Part shown: piece by piece, positions 26,504 to 41,600 of the stretch | How positions within the stretch are numbered: the first letter of the stretch is position 1 | Layout of the letters: each line of letters opens with the position of its first letter | Assembly: GCF_051020765.1 (NCBI RefSeq) | Contig: NC_134935.1 | Location: 10,417,579 to 10,481,578 of the forward strand | Reading direction: 5' to 3' | DNA length: 64,000 nt | From: Lasioglossum baleicum | Taxonomy: Eukaryota; Arthropoda; Insecta; Hymenoptera; Halictidae | The notes under the pieces: model-generated | Told to the model about the DNA's origin: nothing | Databases searched by the model: none | What the model saw: the letters and a program-made list of their open reading frames with translations, nothing else | Made by a program: the position numbers and the translations under genes

Positions 26504-29500
26504 CTCTTCCCGCGGCACACGTAGACGTTGCGCGCTTATATACGTCAAGCAGCCGCAAATCAGCAGCGTCGCGCCGCTTCAAAACCTTGACGTCCGAGCC
26601 GATAACGTTCCAGGAAACACCCGTGCATGCTTTTTCACTTCGATTCAATTAAACATCGTTGTGCTTTGACGAACTTGAATTATTATGTTTCCGCGGTCAG
26701 TTTCATCCTTTGGCTCTCTATTTTCGCGTCGCCAATTTGCACCGCGTTGACGGTCTACGAAGTAACATTGTCATGGCCTCAGCACGGTGGCAAGGCTGAT
26801 AGCTCGCCGCGCAAAATTACGCAATTGAAGACGCTGGTATCTGTTGCAACTGGACTGCTACATTGCCAGTCGCGACTCGTTTCTTTCCTTTTCTTTCATT
26901 TTGAGAGATGCAGGTGTTTCGCTCAACATTTTTCTGTGTAGATAGTACAGCAGATTTCACTCTGTAGTATTACATGTTTTTCGATACACCGACATTTATT
27001 CCCGAGTCACCAGTAATCGCGCTCGGACGACTGTGTTTTTAAAAAAGTATCGGTGACACCGTTCGATAAGCTCGAGTTTATAGAAAGTAGTGGAAGAGCG
27101 TAATCTATAAACTATCAATTGTACGTTTATCTTATCGACGTTTTATAGCGTTGCCTTCCCGCAATGTTGAAATTTTTGTTTTGGAGTACATATATGGAAG
27201 CGGTTTGTAGTAATAAAATAAAGAAATATTTGGCCTTCGTTCGAGATTTGTGTACACCAAAAGTTTCCCTAACTCGTCGAACAACAGTAACAATATCAGC
27301 TGCAACTTCTTCGAGATAAAGTCGCTTTACGACTGCAACGATGTCGATTCAAAATTTTTCGAACAAACATCCCGCGTTACCCGTATCGCGTATAAACATT
27401 TTTACGAGGCGAGGACAATTTGTCATTCCAAATTCGTCGGCGGTTATCGTGGAAAACGCTGCGCGCGATAGGAGGTTGAAACAATCAACTGTCGTGTCGT
27501 CCCACATATACATAGGTTTATCTTTTCGATAGGAACTAAGCTGGCTGGCTCTGTCGCGTGGAAAACGGACTGGCCAGGTTACGCAATTGGTGGTGCATGC
27601 TCGCATAACCTATTCGCGTGCTTTCGTGAAAACAGTAGCAAACGGGGGAAAGTTGTGTGCAGTGGATCGCGCGCGGTCTGCGTATTTATCGTGTTTAGAT
27701 TCTTTGTTCTTTGTCCGCCGCGGCTGGTGGATCGCACTGTTTGCGCCGGATCGTGATTTCCACTTTGTTTCGAGATACACTGCTTGGAACGCGTTCTGCG
27801 GCTGACCAACAACGCGAACTTTTTAACCGGTTTTCGCGTAGCTCAACCTTCTACATCGAAATCACTGCCACTCGTGTTGGTCGATCGATTAACCCTGTCC
27901 CACCCTTACGCAGTACATAATTCGTTTGGGTACAATGAAGGTGGTTAACCCTTGTGTATCTAGCCAGGTACCCAGTTATTGCATTTCTTTCAACAATTTG
28001 TTAATGTTCCTCTAAAAACATTACACAATTTCTCTGAATGTCCATTCTTTGCTCGCTAATATATGAACAGTAGAACTACCGAGCGTTATTTAGATTTTGT
28101 ACCAGGTTTGTTTAAATAAATATGTACTGCAATAGAGAAGTTCGCTAAAAATATTTCTCAGAAAAACATACAGTTAGGAGCAAAACTGATCACACACACT
28201 TTAAATCAGAATAATCTTTTCATGAATGGACCAAACGACTTCTCTGTAACGCTAGATGAATTAGTTTAGTAAATGGTGCGTCTAAAAAATATGTTGAAAA
28301 AATGCATTTGGTCGGAATTGTGAAAAACAATAGTAAAAATTGATTTTTACGACTTTTTTAGCTGGGCCAATAACAAAAATTTGAAAGATGACAAGTCATT
28401 TTGGCTCATCCGGTAATTCTAGTGTCACTTTATGGTCTTAGAATGAGAATTTGTGCAAATATGTAAAATGCAAAATAAGGATTAACGTAGTGATTATAAA
28501 ATGTTGGTACTCGTGAACTGCCGTCAATGAAGGGCACTCCAAATCAGATTACTATTAAAATGAAATGTGCATACTTTTTCCACGGTTTCTTATATGAAAA
28601 AGTGTACCGATAAATCTCGCATGAATAATTCATGTGTACGTTGCAACCAAAATAGAAAGTTAACACGTTTTCGTGATTTAATTTCAATTTTGATTCGAGA
28701 GTTGCTCCATGAATATGTAACAGTCGCTTGAACAGTACACAAAGGTGATCCTTCATCAGCCGAATTATTTCGCAATCGCACAACAATCGTGATACTAATG
28801 GCGAGCGCGTCTTCGCTCTGATCTACCCGAATCGTCGGCTGGAACGTGTGTGACGCAATCAAAAATTGTAATTATGCTTACCGTTTCTCTCCCTTTTTCG
28901 CATATCGCAAACGCGGCGAGTAGCCGCACGATAACCACTTTTTCTAGCCGAGAGAAGCTTCTCAAGCACCGCGCGCATAGTATTGCTATTGTTTTCCTAT
29001 CGAGACTGCGGATGAAAAACAGCGAAGCGAGCAGAATAAATGATTACGAAATTGCGCCGGCTATTAAGTTTTCCGCTTCCAAGAGGATCGGACAAAGGAG
29101 ATTATAATTCGAGGCGAGTACCGAACGGAGTTTCCTAACCTCTTTGCGGAATTAATCCCCGCTCAATATTCTCGAGCCGTTTCCTCGGTCTTTCATATTT
29201 TCTTCTTGTTCATTTGTCACCTATCCGAGAGCTGGGTAAAATTCTAAATAATTTATTATTTTACAATTCAAATGAGATACTATTTTAATAAAATATTTTT
29301 ATTAGAAGAGCCGCTTTTGACCTACGAACGCAGATATGTTTGCTCACAAGTTGGGGAACCGTACGCGAAGAAGGGGAAGGTCTATTGGGCGAGATTACTA
29401 TACTTACATCGTCGTAATAAATATGCATACATTATTCATATGTGGTAAAACTATAACAGCGAGTGTTTTTACCTTCCATCACAGGGTCTCTGCAGTTATT

Positions 29501-29645
29501 GCTTGCGATTTTGACGGTCGGCGAAACGGCCTCCACGTTTTCGTCCTTCTGGCGAGGAGCGCGAGCGAAATATAGGCGCGTTTCCTTTGTTATCCAAGGC
29601 TGTGCGGCTCATGTCGCCGCGCGGTGGTTTACCGCACGCGTATAC

Positions 29646-29691
<46 letters not shown>

Positions 29692-32600
29692 CTTCTTTTT
29701 CGTTGGTTAGCACGATAGTGCTCTGGGACCGCGGGTTGACGACGTAATTGCGTTATTATTTACCGCGTAACAGCGAATGGCGCCGAGTCGCGCGACGCTT
29801 GCTCGCTCGTTTCGAGGGAAAACACGTCCGCGAGTCGTAAAACACCGAGATGAAGCGTGTGCCAAGCGCGATCTCAAGGCACACACGGTCCATCGACGAG
29901 GGATTAATACGAGATTAGGAATTGGAACGCGTTCTTCGATTTATTCGCGTGTGCGGGCCGCATTCCCGACCGCAATACGCGATAATCGCGTCCTCGCTCG
30001 ATCCTCTGAGTGAGCTCTGCCATCTGCTTCCAACGACTACCGTGTACTTCGACACAAACTGCTTGGCGAACCTTTACGAACAGCAATCATTAGCACTTTT
30101 GTTGTAACAGGCGCAACATTCGCTGAATCTCTCGCGCGGTTCATACTGCGTCCCCATACTATTAACAAACTGAATTTGATCGTGACGAATTAAGCTCGTT
30201 TTGTGGAATCTTGGAACTTCACAGACTATGCAAGTTGCCCATTTGCCAGATCGATTAACTCCGCAAAAAACGAATGAAAACAGATGAAACAGCGTATGTT
30301 CAACCCTTCAGATGTAAAGGGAGGTTATTCGTGTCCGCACTTCTTCAAATAATTTGTAAACTTCACGTATTGTACTTCATACGTTTAAAAGAACTTTCTC
30401 TAATTTTTTTAAAAATCTTGTTAGCGTTCGAGGCCGTATTTTAAGGGATTATAGGGATAATTAAGGAATCTAGGTTGAGAGATCTAAAACTAGAATGCTA
30501 AGCTGTAACTCGAAACTTCGGTCTCCCGTTTTGCGCGTCTCGTTATCCGCACGTGACGACGAGATTGAAAAAGCCATTCTCGAGCAACTGATTGCGCCCG
30601 AAGCCGCAATTGTCTCGTGGAAAGCCCTAATCGCTATGGAAAATAACGATAACCGTGACGATGGCTGACCGTCGCAGTTTGTTCGCGACCCGACCTTGAA
30701 GTCGCCCACCGTACCGAGTTGAGCGCTCCGCTGATCTTGGCCTGACATTTCAATGGCCTCTGCAGGAACGATTTTCGTGGAAAACTCGTGGATCGTGGGT
30801 TTTTCGACTCCACATATATCTACACGATGCTCTTCAATTCAATTAGGTCGCTGCATATATCCGATATTAGAGTGCATATATGTATTACGATGTGTTTTAC
30901 TAACATTTATTTATTATTTCTGTAGTGGAGCCGGGCCCTAGACGTTTCTCTTATTTTACTACACTTCTTCCAACAATTTATTAATGTTCCTCTAAGAATA
31001 TTACAAGATTTCTCTGAATGTCCACTCTTTGCTCGCTAATATACTAATTTATAATTGATGATGATGCAGTAATTTTTAAAAATAATATAATTTATTTGAG
31101 GCAGTAATATTTGAAAATACTATATTTTATTTGGAGAATATTGAAAATATTTGTATTTTTTGTCTTTATTTTCAATTTCAAATTTCAATTTATGAGTGTA
31201 AATCGTTTCTTAACGATAAGATAGACTGTATGTTTATGCGGTTTTTCAGAGTATTATAACAATGCAAAAAGTAAAATATTGTATTTCGTGTTTCTTGTTG
31301 TTAAAATAGAAATATTTTATTTTGTGAATCAAATTGTTGAAATAGAAATATTTTATTTTCGAAATTGTATATCTTATTTAAAATACAATTTTCTTTAAGC
31401 AAAATAAAATCTAAAATATTAAATAGTATATTGAAATATTTGTTTCGCCAAATAATGCCCACCTCTGGTTGACACTAAACTTACCGAGCACAAAAAGCGA
31501 TTAACATGTTTCAGCTTATAAAATTAACAAGGCTCTATTTATATCTTGTGCAACTTGTGTTACAATATGTGCTTGGACAAATTAATTTATCGAATCAATT
31601 TCCATGTAAGCAGCTTCATAATTTCAATAATTGCAAAATGAAAAATCTAAAATCGGTCATTTGACCGGCAGTGGTAGGTTTAGTGTTAAATACAAAAGGT
31701 TTAAGAGTGAACTCTTCCACGGTATCTCAGACGCCATTGCAAGAAAACTGTTGATTCCGATTTCGCAAAGACTCGATGATTTGATTGAAGCCGCGAGATA
31801 GTTGTGCAAAGTGGGATGCTTGTCGGCATAATTATCCGATTCAGTGGTAGCGACGCCTAATACGTCCGCTCGTGGACCAAGAAACTGCGAAAGACGCACG
31901 AGAGTTGAATTTAGAACGGATTCCAGAGATCGGGCTCGATCCCATCGGCGCTTACCTTGTACCGGTTTCGCGGTCGATCTTTGGCTCGTTACGTAAGCCG
32001 AAATTAACCACGCGTGAATCGATATCGTTGGTCGATAATAATCGCAGATGCAAATTAGCTCGCCGGCGAATCGACACCGTCTATCGCATAGGGACCAATT
32101 GTTTCCTCCACGTGTACTTTCCCGCGGAATATCCAGTGACTCATACGTATGCTCACCTTGCGTGTAATGTTTAACCCTTTCTCGGCTGTCACGAAGGTCG
32201 TAGGGATTACATGATGTCCGAAAATATCGGAACCCCGACCAGACTCACGTCTCGAAAAAAATCTTCGATTCATCTTTGGATCGTGTCGATTTTCTTATCG
32301 GAGCTAATTCAATCATTGATTCAACATTTTGCCTAACGGGAGCGTTCTCGGTGTTCTCGGTAACTGTACTGTATCAAAATGAAGTTTAATTAATCTATTA
32401 CCTGATAACTACGAGGAAGAAATTGTGTTACTCGAGATGTTGTTTCGCGATTAGGAAGAATTTAATCCGAGCTATTAATCGTTGATCTTTTCGAAGACGA
32501 TTAAGTAACTGCAGATTGATAAAGTGTTGCTAAAGTTTGATTGAGGATAATGTCCGAATCAAAGTGAATCTACGCGAAAATTTGGTGGCATCTTTAATTA

Positions 32601-35600
32601 CGTTTTCTATGAAAGATTATCCTTAACACGTTCGCTATCAGCATTTGTTTCGTTGCTTACCTTCCTTGTTCGAAAGTTTGATTAAACGCAGCGTGCCCAA
32701 TTTTGAATTATTAAAACAGTTTAGCAGAAGAAAGTCACAGATTCTCTGAAAATTATGCATTCTACTATGACCTTAAACAACGAAGTGCATAAAATTAATT
32801 TGACATATATTTGTGACGGTGGTAGCGAACAGGTTAATATTTTCCTGAAAACTATGAGAATTGCTTCCTTTTCCATCGTAGATCCTTTCCGTCGTCTGCT
32901 AATTCAATAAAATTTTTCGATCAGAATTGTCTCACTAAACATAAAACGTTTACCCGAACAGCGTTTCACCACAAAGCGTGACGGATCAGACTCATTCACT
33001 GCCCAGCAATTGCGTACGCGGCGCGCCTAAGGAAGTTTCGACTTCAAAAAAATATCTACATACGTAGTTCTATTAATATTTTCCTGAAAACTACTTGATC
33101 TTGTGACTGTTATCGAAATAAGACAAGTGGAGGGAACGTCGAGAAAAAAGGATTTGTGGTATGTTTATAGAATTAAGTTTTAAAAGGCGCAATTGCTTTT
33201 ACGTTCCATGATTTATGTTGTTTGGCTTCTAAGCAGTCGGCGCGAAGCGTTGGTTGAGAGCCGCTGTCCCAGAGAAACAGTAGAGCAAGTTTAGGTATCA
33301 ATTACCGAAGTGGAAACTGTTCGGTATATACCGGTAACAAAACGAATCGCTTGATGGCTCGGATTCGAGTGCGCATGCACCTTGCATAATTCTTCGTATA
33401 ATTAGTCGAGCATCGGTAGAAGTGGCTCTGAGAATCGCGTTGGACGCGGATCCGGCGAACCGTCGGGTACTATTCACGGGAGCGTCGCGTGTTTGTTGAA
33501 TCCGCTGGTTTCCTGTTAATCGTACGCCCCTCGCTCGTTCTTATCACGGTTCGAGAAGTATGCTGCCAGTTCCCGGAATTCGAAATTGCCGCGCGGAAAA
33601 CAGGCGGGAGGGGACGCGCGCAGATATCCGGAGAGGGTTGCCACAGCTAAATTAATACGGATAATAGCCGGCTATACTGGGAGCCAAGACCTCCGCGAAT
33701 TTCGACGAAATGTTTATGCCACCGCAGATAACCGGTGTCTCTCATATACACGACCTTGCCGTCGGATCGTATTCTCTACCCCTGATATCAGGTGCAGCGA
33801 GAATACCTTATCTTTCGCTCTGCGCAACACTGACGGGCTGCCGTGTCATCCATACATGGTCGACGGAATTGTTTGTCGAAATTAAATAATCATCTTTGGA
33901 GTAATGCGTTCGGAGTACCAAATTTGATTGGGCTCTTCATCCTAACTTCCCAATCTTTATTTCATCAAATAAATCACTTTGATTTTATGCATTTTTTGAT
34001 GCTGTTGTAATGGCAGGCAGTGTTGAAGAACATAACGACATAGTAGCGGAGTTATTTGTCGAAATTAAAAAATGATCATTGCAATCAGTGCGTTCAGTGT
34101 AGCAAACTTGAATTAAACATTGATTTCATGCATTTTTTAAGTCTCCTGTGCAAAGTGTTGAAGAACACATCAGCAGTAGCGGACTGGAAGTCGCTAGAAA
34201 ATATTTTCAGATCTTGTTTTTCAAAAGAAGGAGTTATGACAGCGATGGTAGCCATCCACCCCTTTCCTTGTAACCCGTAATTGCGATTCTGGATTAATCG
34301 GAGTGACCGTGGGTTTTTTCTTCTAGGCTGTAAACATAAAGAGCCCAAAAAGAGGTTACGGTGTGACTAAATCGTTGCTGATATTACATAGTGTAGGATC
34401 TATAAAAAAATAATCACGTTGGAGAAGCATCGGTATCTTTCCCCGGAGAAGAATCACCTTTTGTATTACATTTTTTCGGCGCTCTTTTATGATGGAAGAG
34501 CCCACGTAAATCTGTTTTTTTTTTATGGCAGAGGAGGTTTATTCATGAGTAACATAATAAGGACAGGACGGATACGCCTCCCGGCCACTGTTGTTTGGTG
34601 TTTAAAAATTCCGCGGACACCGTAGACTGGTAAAGCACCGGCGATTGTTTATTGTAATCTGGCAGCCACATGTTTTCGTATCGCGACGCACAGATAAGGT
34701 GGTTTTGAATGTCCATCTCGTGTTGAGCGAGTGCGCGCGCTACTACCACCTCTGCTGGTTTGTTCTCGAGTGACGTAAAGGAGAACAGGTTTTCCGTCGG
34801 CATTCCAATTACCGATGTTTTCCAGCGTGTCACGAAACTTGCGTCAAAATACTCCCTCTTTAATCATGAATCGGCTTGAGCACACGCGAACGCTTCGTCC
34901 GCAATAGCAATTGCAGTTACCAAGAGGAACAAGATATGTACATAGTTCGCGATGATCTTCGTTGCTGGTGAACAGAATCAACGACGGAAATACGCAAATA
35001 TTCATTTTTGAAAGACAGCCTTACATTTTGAAGTAGAGCTTAAGTGGTAATATTTTTTGTGTTGAAGCATAAAGACTGGCTTAGAACCCTGCACGTTTTC
35101 AGTGCAAAATGTAAAGAAAAAAACTTTTTAAAAAACACGCTTATATTAAAATGCACTAAAAAAGAGAAAATAATTTTGTTAAAATAATATTGTCATCGGA
35201 AGCAAGTATGTATACAAAATTTCACCAAGATTGGACTATGGGAAGAGGTTTAAAATTCGATTACAAGATTTAACGCATACAACAACAACACAGCAAGTTA
35301 ATATAATATAAATTTTATTGATTTCCATGGCGGTTATAGGTACGAGAAGATTAAAGAATTTAATTGAATATATAAAAATTCTCTATAAATCAAAATAATA
35401 TATTTAATAATTTCCATTTTCTTAATCGTGTGTGAAATATGTATGTCACAGATAGCATTCCTAAGAGAACTTTGGACATTTTTCATGTCCGTTTTTATTA
35501 GTCTGGAATGAGTTTACACCCCTATACGCAGAGTGAAGGTTAATCCGACGGCTCCAGTTTATATGGGACAGTCGGCAACTCGAAAAGCTCGTAAAAATTC

Positions 35601-38600
35601 GGAACATCGGCGACGGGAGTAACGAAGGAAGCCACATCCTGGAAACGTTCAGATAAACAACAAAGCCATCGAGCGTCCGTCGAGCGACGAGATTATTCAA
35701 CGGACGTTTATCACAGATCGTATGCGACGATGACTGAACGAACGCAATGGTTCTTCGAGTTTTATTTTTCATTTTTCATCGAAACACGCGAAAGTTTTCA
35801 AGATCGAGACGCCATCCTCGTTGGTCGACTTCTGCGAAGCTAGAAGAGCTCTGTTGGCCAGTCTCCAAAAGCGACGAATCGCGGGGAAGCCGGTGTCGAC
35901 GACAAACGACGCTCCACAGGTGTTTAAACTTAGAACGCGGGCTAATTAAGATCCTCCAGGCGGCCGCGCAATTGGGAATTTCACGGATGCCGGGAAAAAC
36001 CACTGCTCGCGAATAAACTCGGCCGACTAAGGTTCCAGTTGTTCGAACTTCGGTTTGTCGCGTTTAACGCAGTCCCCAAATAGCTGTGACTTTTGTTATT
36101 TCATTTTGCGCTGCGCACGCAGTCTACGACTGTTTTCTGGGCAATCGATATGATAAATTTCTTTATACAAAATAAAAATTGTTTGCTCCAATTGCAAGCA
36201 AGAGGAGCTCTAAGTAGACATATCTTTCTTTACTCAATTACTCGAATAAGCTGACTTGAATTAACTTACTCAACATGTACTCATTTTTGCCTTATTGCAT
36301 AAAATCCGCAGTGTAATAATAACGTAAAGTAAAAAGTAGTGATGCAATTATGAAAGGACAGAGGATCATTACAACGTACGAATGACGCAATATTTTTCAG
36401 TCGTTGAGTAAATCATCTGATATGTTCCACGATGCTCTACGCCGAAAATATTTATTTCTCTTCGTCGAAGTTTATGCGTGCACGAGCGGAGGACATTAAT
36501 CGAATTAAATTGGACCGGACTCGGGATTCCGCGTGAATCCGTGACATCCGTTAGGCGAACAATTTCTTCTGCGCAGACAGCGTCCGCCGATTCGTGTTTT
36601 CGCAGCTAGTAAAGACATCGGCGCGTTAGTATAAATCTCCGTCGCGGTTAAATCGGCGGGCCAGCGTCGAGCCGTGGAACTTCTCGGACCGTTACGCGAT
36701 TCCAAAAGAATGTTGCTCTCGTCGAGCTGGAACAATGGAGAAAGTTGTAAAGACAACACCCCCTTTCTTATCTGCTCGCCTGTAAACCTCATGGGTGACC
36801 CGTCGTCAGGCCCGTTAAATATCCGAACCCGCACCGAACGTTTCCCGTGGAGCGCAAAACGCTTGGCTAGAAAAGTTTCAATTGGCACCGGCATCTAAAC
36901 TCTAATTTTTCGCTTGGCGGATATCTGCCTTACCGATCGAGCCAACGACGGACATCAATGAAAAAAGAGGTTTTCGAATTAACACGGGCAGCATGTGATT
37001 TTAAAATTGCTTTAAACTCGTGCATTCTAATTTTATTTTCAATTCGTCGACGTGATTCATGAAGTAATTTCAGTTTCATTGAACTGATCTGAAATTGGCA
37101 TGCGTTTTCGCGGCCCATCATAATCCTCGCGCTCATTTCGCTTCGCTAAGAGTATCGAGTCACAATATTACTAATATTGCGAAGTTTATATAAACCTGTG
37201 AATTTGTGAACATATTTATGTGGTAGTTAGTTTCCTCGATCATCTTGCAAACGGTGCGGCTAAATCTTCAACTCTATTTTCACACGTAGTATCTCGATGA
37301 TGCTAAGCATAATTTAATGTGAAATTATTCAGTGTCAAGACGGTTTAACAATTACTTCTGTTAAGGGGGTATTTTGGTGTACGAAAAGGTACTCGTTAAC
37401 AAAGCTTACATTACTGAATAAATTGACTGTTCCGACGAGAACGAAATAGGTAATTGTTGGAGCGATTGCTTGAAAGAAGTGGGCTTTAAAAAAATGGCGG
37501 AAAGGTCAATGTGCCACGCGAGCAATTGAACAGGGGCGCGGAAATCTCTCCCACCTTTTTCTACTCGGACTGTTTCTCTCTATCTGTCGACCTCCCGTTT
37601 TGCGGTTCTCTCTCTCGCTCTCTGTCGAGCGCACATACTCGAAATTCGAAGGTTATTTTTAGATTAAGTTTCCTCGTCGCGTATGGCCACGAAGAGCGGC
37701 GCAGCGGCGTCGAGAGAGGCTCAGTGTAAGAGAGGCGTCGGTGGAGGACGCAGTGGTGACGAACTCTTTCGAAAAGTGAGAAGACGAAGAAGAAGAAGAA
37801 GACAAGATCGCGCGCGCGAGACGGTGGAGAATCGAGAGAGGGAGAGAGAAGAGAGAAAGGGAGAACGAGACGACAGATAACGGAGGGGAGGCGCACACCG
37901 ACGTCCTAAACGATCTCTCACGAACGAACGATCGACTGAAATTACTGTTTTCATACTTCAACCCCCCCGAACCAACCCTTCTACATCCCAGCGAAACCGC
38001 CAGAGTCTTCCCCCTCTTGTTCCATTTATTTCCCCCGAGTCCCGTACGAGATCCTCATCCCCGAGTTCCTTTCCACTTTCCCTTCATTGTTTACTTTCAA
38101 TCGACGACGAAACGAACACTGAACGAATAACCGACACCTCGAACTATGGCAACCACCGTCATGGATCCAGTCGACATCGCGAATATCCTCGCGCAGGAAC
38201 TGCTTTATCAGCAGGTAAATCGTATCTCGCGTTAGCGATTTTCGGTTATTAACCCCTTGGAAACCAGACGCTCCGAACAGTTGCAACAATCGACCTGGTG
38301 CGATGATCACCATCGTTTCGATCATTATCTATTCGTTTCTTCATGCGTATTTTCGGAGGAACCTCTAGTTACGTTGCTCTTGTGCTGCCCTAATTGAACA
38401 GCTACCAATTTCAATTAATTATCCAAAACGGACTCGACAGTCGTTCATACAAGGGTTAATCTCTTTCTTTGCGTTTTGTAAAAAAATAGACTCGTGCGAG
38501 AATCCTGATGGGAAAGTAAATTGAGAATGCTCTGTCTTTGTTTACCGGCGGGCGAACGGTTCTGTCATTGGGCAGAAGTTAGAACAGCCGCGCGATTTAT

Positions 38601-41600
38601 TTGGAAAGCAATATGCAGTCTGCCGACTCGCGTAGTATTTTCTATTTTCCAGCAACAAATAAATCCAAGCATTAACTGCTCCGAGGGCGCGCAAGCGTGA
38701 AACGCAATCTCTAATGATTAATAGTGACAGGATTCGAAGTTGAACGACAACGAGAACGGAAGTTGTTGAAACGATTCCGCGTGATGGAGAATCACCACCG
38801 ATCGTGATTTAATTAATGGCGGGGCGTACGAAACGTGAAAAAACTAGCGTGGTCCGTTTAAATTTAGAAAGTCGACTTAGAATATCGTCGGACATGCTTC
38901 TAAATTCGATTTACTCTTGGGGAGGTGATGTGGCCGGACTTGACTGATCGCGTTTAATCGTATTGTGCCTCTCACAATGTAGCCTTCTGTTCGAAGAAAA
39001 CAGTACAAAGGACTCCGAGGAGGATCGAAAGCGATCGTCGAAAATAAACACACCACTTGGCAGCTATTCGACGCGCTGTTCCATTCAATGGGCCATTAGT
39101 CGAATCGGCAAATTAACGCGCCGGCCTCGTCGATTCGATGGTGGTTCGCTCTTTACACGATTTCTCATTGAACTCGTGCACACGTGCACCTTTTGCTCTG
39201 GGACGTTGCATGTTTCCATCATCAAGAGAATTATTCTGCAACTTGGAAGACCGTATAATACTAAACATGATTTATAAAAATCAAATTAATCTGATAAACC
39301 TTCGACAAATGACACGTGTTTAACTCTTATGTAGCCAACCAAACTGAATAGAATATTTAAAATCTTCTTTATTTAACATATTTGCGAAAATTCTCATTTT
39401 AAGACTAAGAACTATCAGAGAAATTTTGTAATATTTTTAAAGGGTTAAATGAATGCGCTGAAAATTCGGAAAAAAATTTCAAACACTATTTTTTGCGACA
39501 AATTGGAAAATTCAGTGAAAATTGTGAGTGGTACGTACATATTAACATCTACGTTTCTTTATTAGTATCTTGTAGTACCACGACCAATGAGTTTTAGTCT
39601 AAACTTTTTTTACTTTTGTACATTGCTCGTCACACTGAGCGCCGCCGAAGCCCGAAAGCGAAACATAGAATATGGGGGACACAGTGATCGTATACACGCC
39701 GATGAACTTGATGGAGAAAGTCTATCCGACGCAAGAATCCTCGTTATTGAGCCCTGTTAAACACATGCGGGAGCATTATTGCGACGCAGACCAGCGAGAA
39801 TTGTGCAACACTGTGCAATGACGTTGGTTCCACCCGCTTTGGCTGAAACAAACAGATTGTAAACCAGCGCTGCCCGAAAATGCCTGCCGGCAGGAAAACA
39901 CGCCCTGCCTGTTTACTTTCTCCGTTGCCATTTCCACGGAAATTCTGGTTGATGAAAAAATCAACGAGAATAGAAACACATCGTAAGACTAATATTAAAT
40001 ATAGATACGTAACACAACTTCAAAATGGTTGAAAAGTCGATGTTTATTTTACCAATATTTATGTTTGTTATACAATGGTCGATTTGTATCATGATCTCTT
40101 TAAAGATTATTAAAAGATATAACGACAATGTGTTATGTTCATTCTTGTTTAGCTTGCGCAACCGAAGCGAATTAGAGTCTAAAATCTACAGGAGGTAAAC
40201 GATTAAAAAACACGACGTTAAAAGAGATGTCACTGGTAAACAGGAAACGAGACGTGCCGCGATGCTCGTGGCGAGCATAAAGAGTTGACTTGCGACCAAT
40301 TAAGTGTACGATTACAATTATTTGATCGTCTTCGCTTTCGAGGCGAGACTCTCTTTCTCTGTCTCCGTCTAGCGAGAAATCTATTTTTCGCGGTATAGGG
40401 TTACGTGCACGTGCGGTCGAGGGAGGTCTGACTGGTGGTTCCTCCCTCCCCTGCCTACGGTTAGGATCGTTTCGCAGTGTACGTATCACGAACGCTTTTT
40501 TCCCGCGAACAGTTTTTTCGCGATCGTCGAGAAAACGCGTTTCGCTCGTTTATCCGGCTGGGCATTTCGCAACGATTTTCTGGTTGTCGATATCGCCCTT
40601 TGTCCGCGCTATACTCGGGCCCAGGACAGATTAAAACAGCAAACGCATTTATTTATAGCCGCGGAGAGGTTGTGTGCGTGCGCTCGTTCGAATGTCGCGA
40701 GCAGCGGGACGAAAAGAGCGAGCCGACTGCATCGCGAAACGGAAAATGATGCGAGCCAACGGCGGCGGGGTTTAGGGGGAAAAAACCGCGTCCCGCGTCT
40801 GCGCGAAATTCGGGGTCTACAGCCGTGCGAACGGGGACTGCGACGGCCGCAGCCTGGAAATTAATGATGCGGCGGAAAAATGAAATGGAAGGAGATAAGG
40901 GAAAGTTTAATGCACCGGTGATCGAGAACGCGCTTAGTCCTGCCGTATCACGCGCTATTTTTGCCGAGCATTGCACGGGCAAACTGTTTTACGTTTGCTA
41001 GACTCTGGCGGTAAAACGTGCTTGTATTATTAGGTTGTTGCATATAAATGTCCGATTCTAGAATGCAAATATTATGAAGCGCTTAGACCAAGATGTGCTA
41101 CTATAGCCTGCGGGTTTATTATTAGACGCAACAAACGGGAGAGAAGTAGAAATTTATTTTTGAATACGTTCAATTGATTGAAAATAACATAACACAGTAT
41201 TTTTAGAGGCTTGTACTGTTTTTTTACTGTTTTAAATTTCATCTTGAACGTGATTGTAATTATTGGGTTGGCAAGAAAGTAATTTCGGTATTTTAAGGTG
41301 AAATAGAGCCCAATTTTTGTATTCCAGTAATGAACTTTAATAAATAAGATATTTTCCCTTTTGTTCGATGATCTTTTGCCAAAAAGAATAACTAAGAAAA
41401 TATTTTATTGATTAAAGTTCATCGTTTAAAATACCGAAATTACTTTCTTGCCAACCCAATATTACTATCGCGATAGTAATTTCATTGTGATGATCTCTTA
41501 CCTTCGGTCCCGCAAATTTTCCAATCGGTTTCTCGTTGTCCTAAGTCGATCCGATTAAAAGAATAAATTACTGTTCGACACACCTGACAGTAGCTTATCG

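Larger units (their letters stand above)
25760..37499. other. kay intron, central part
   Basis: No gene was recognised. Contents seen: two pure CT tracts (26471-26500 and 29651-29683), a dispersed ~81 bp repeat (27983-28063 and 30963-31043) and a TTAA-flanked MITE (31473-31685). There is also an imperfect direct repeat near 33862-34170 (TTGTCGAAATTAAA, then TGCATTTTTT, then GTGTTGAAGAAC in both halves) and a hAT-MITE right-end fragment near 36296-36313. Confidence 0.5.

Noticed and set aside
37511..37961. Several overlapping Arg/Glu- or Ser/Leu-rich frames on both strands
   Set aside because: Products of the GA/CT-rich leader before kay exon C; translation of simple repeats.
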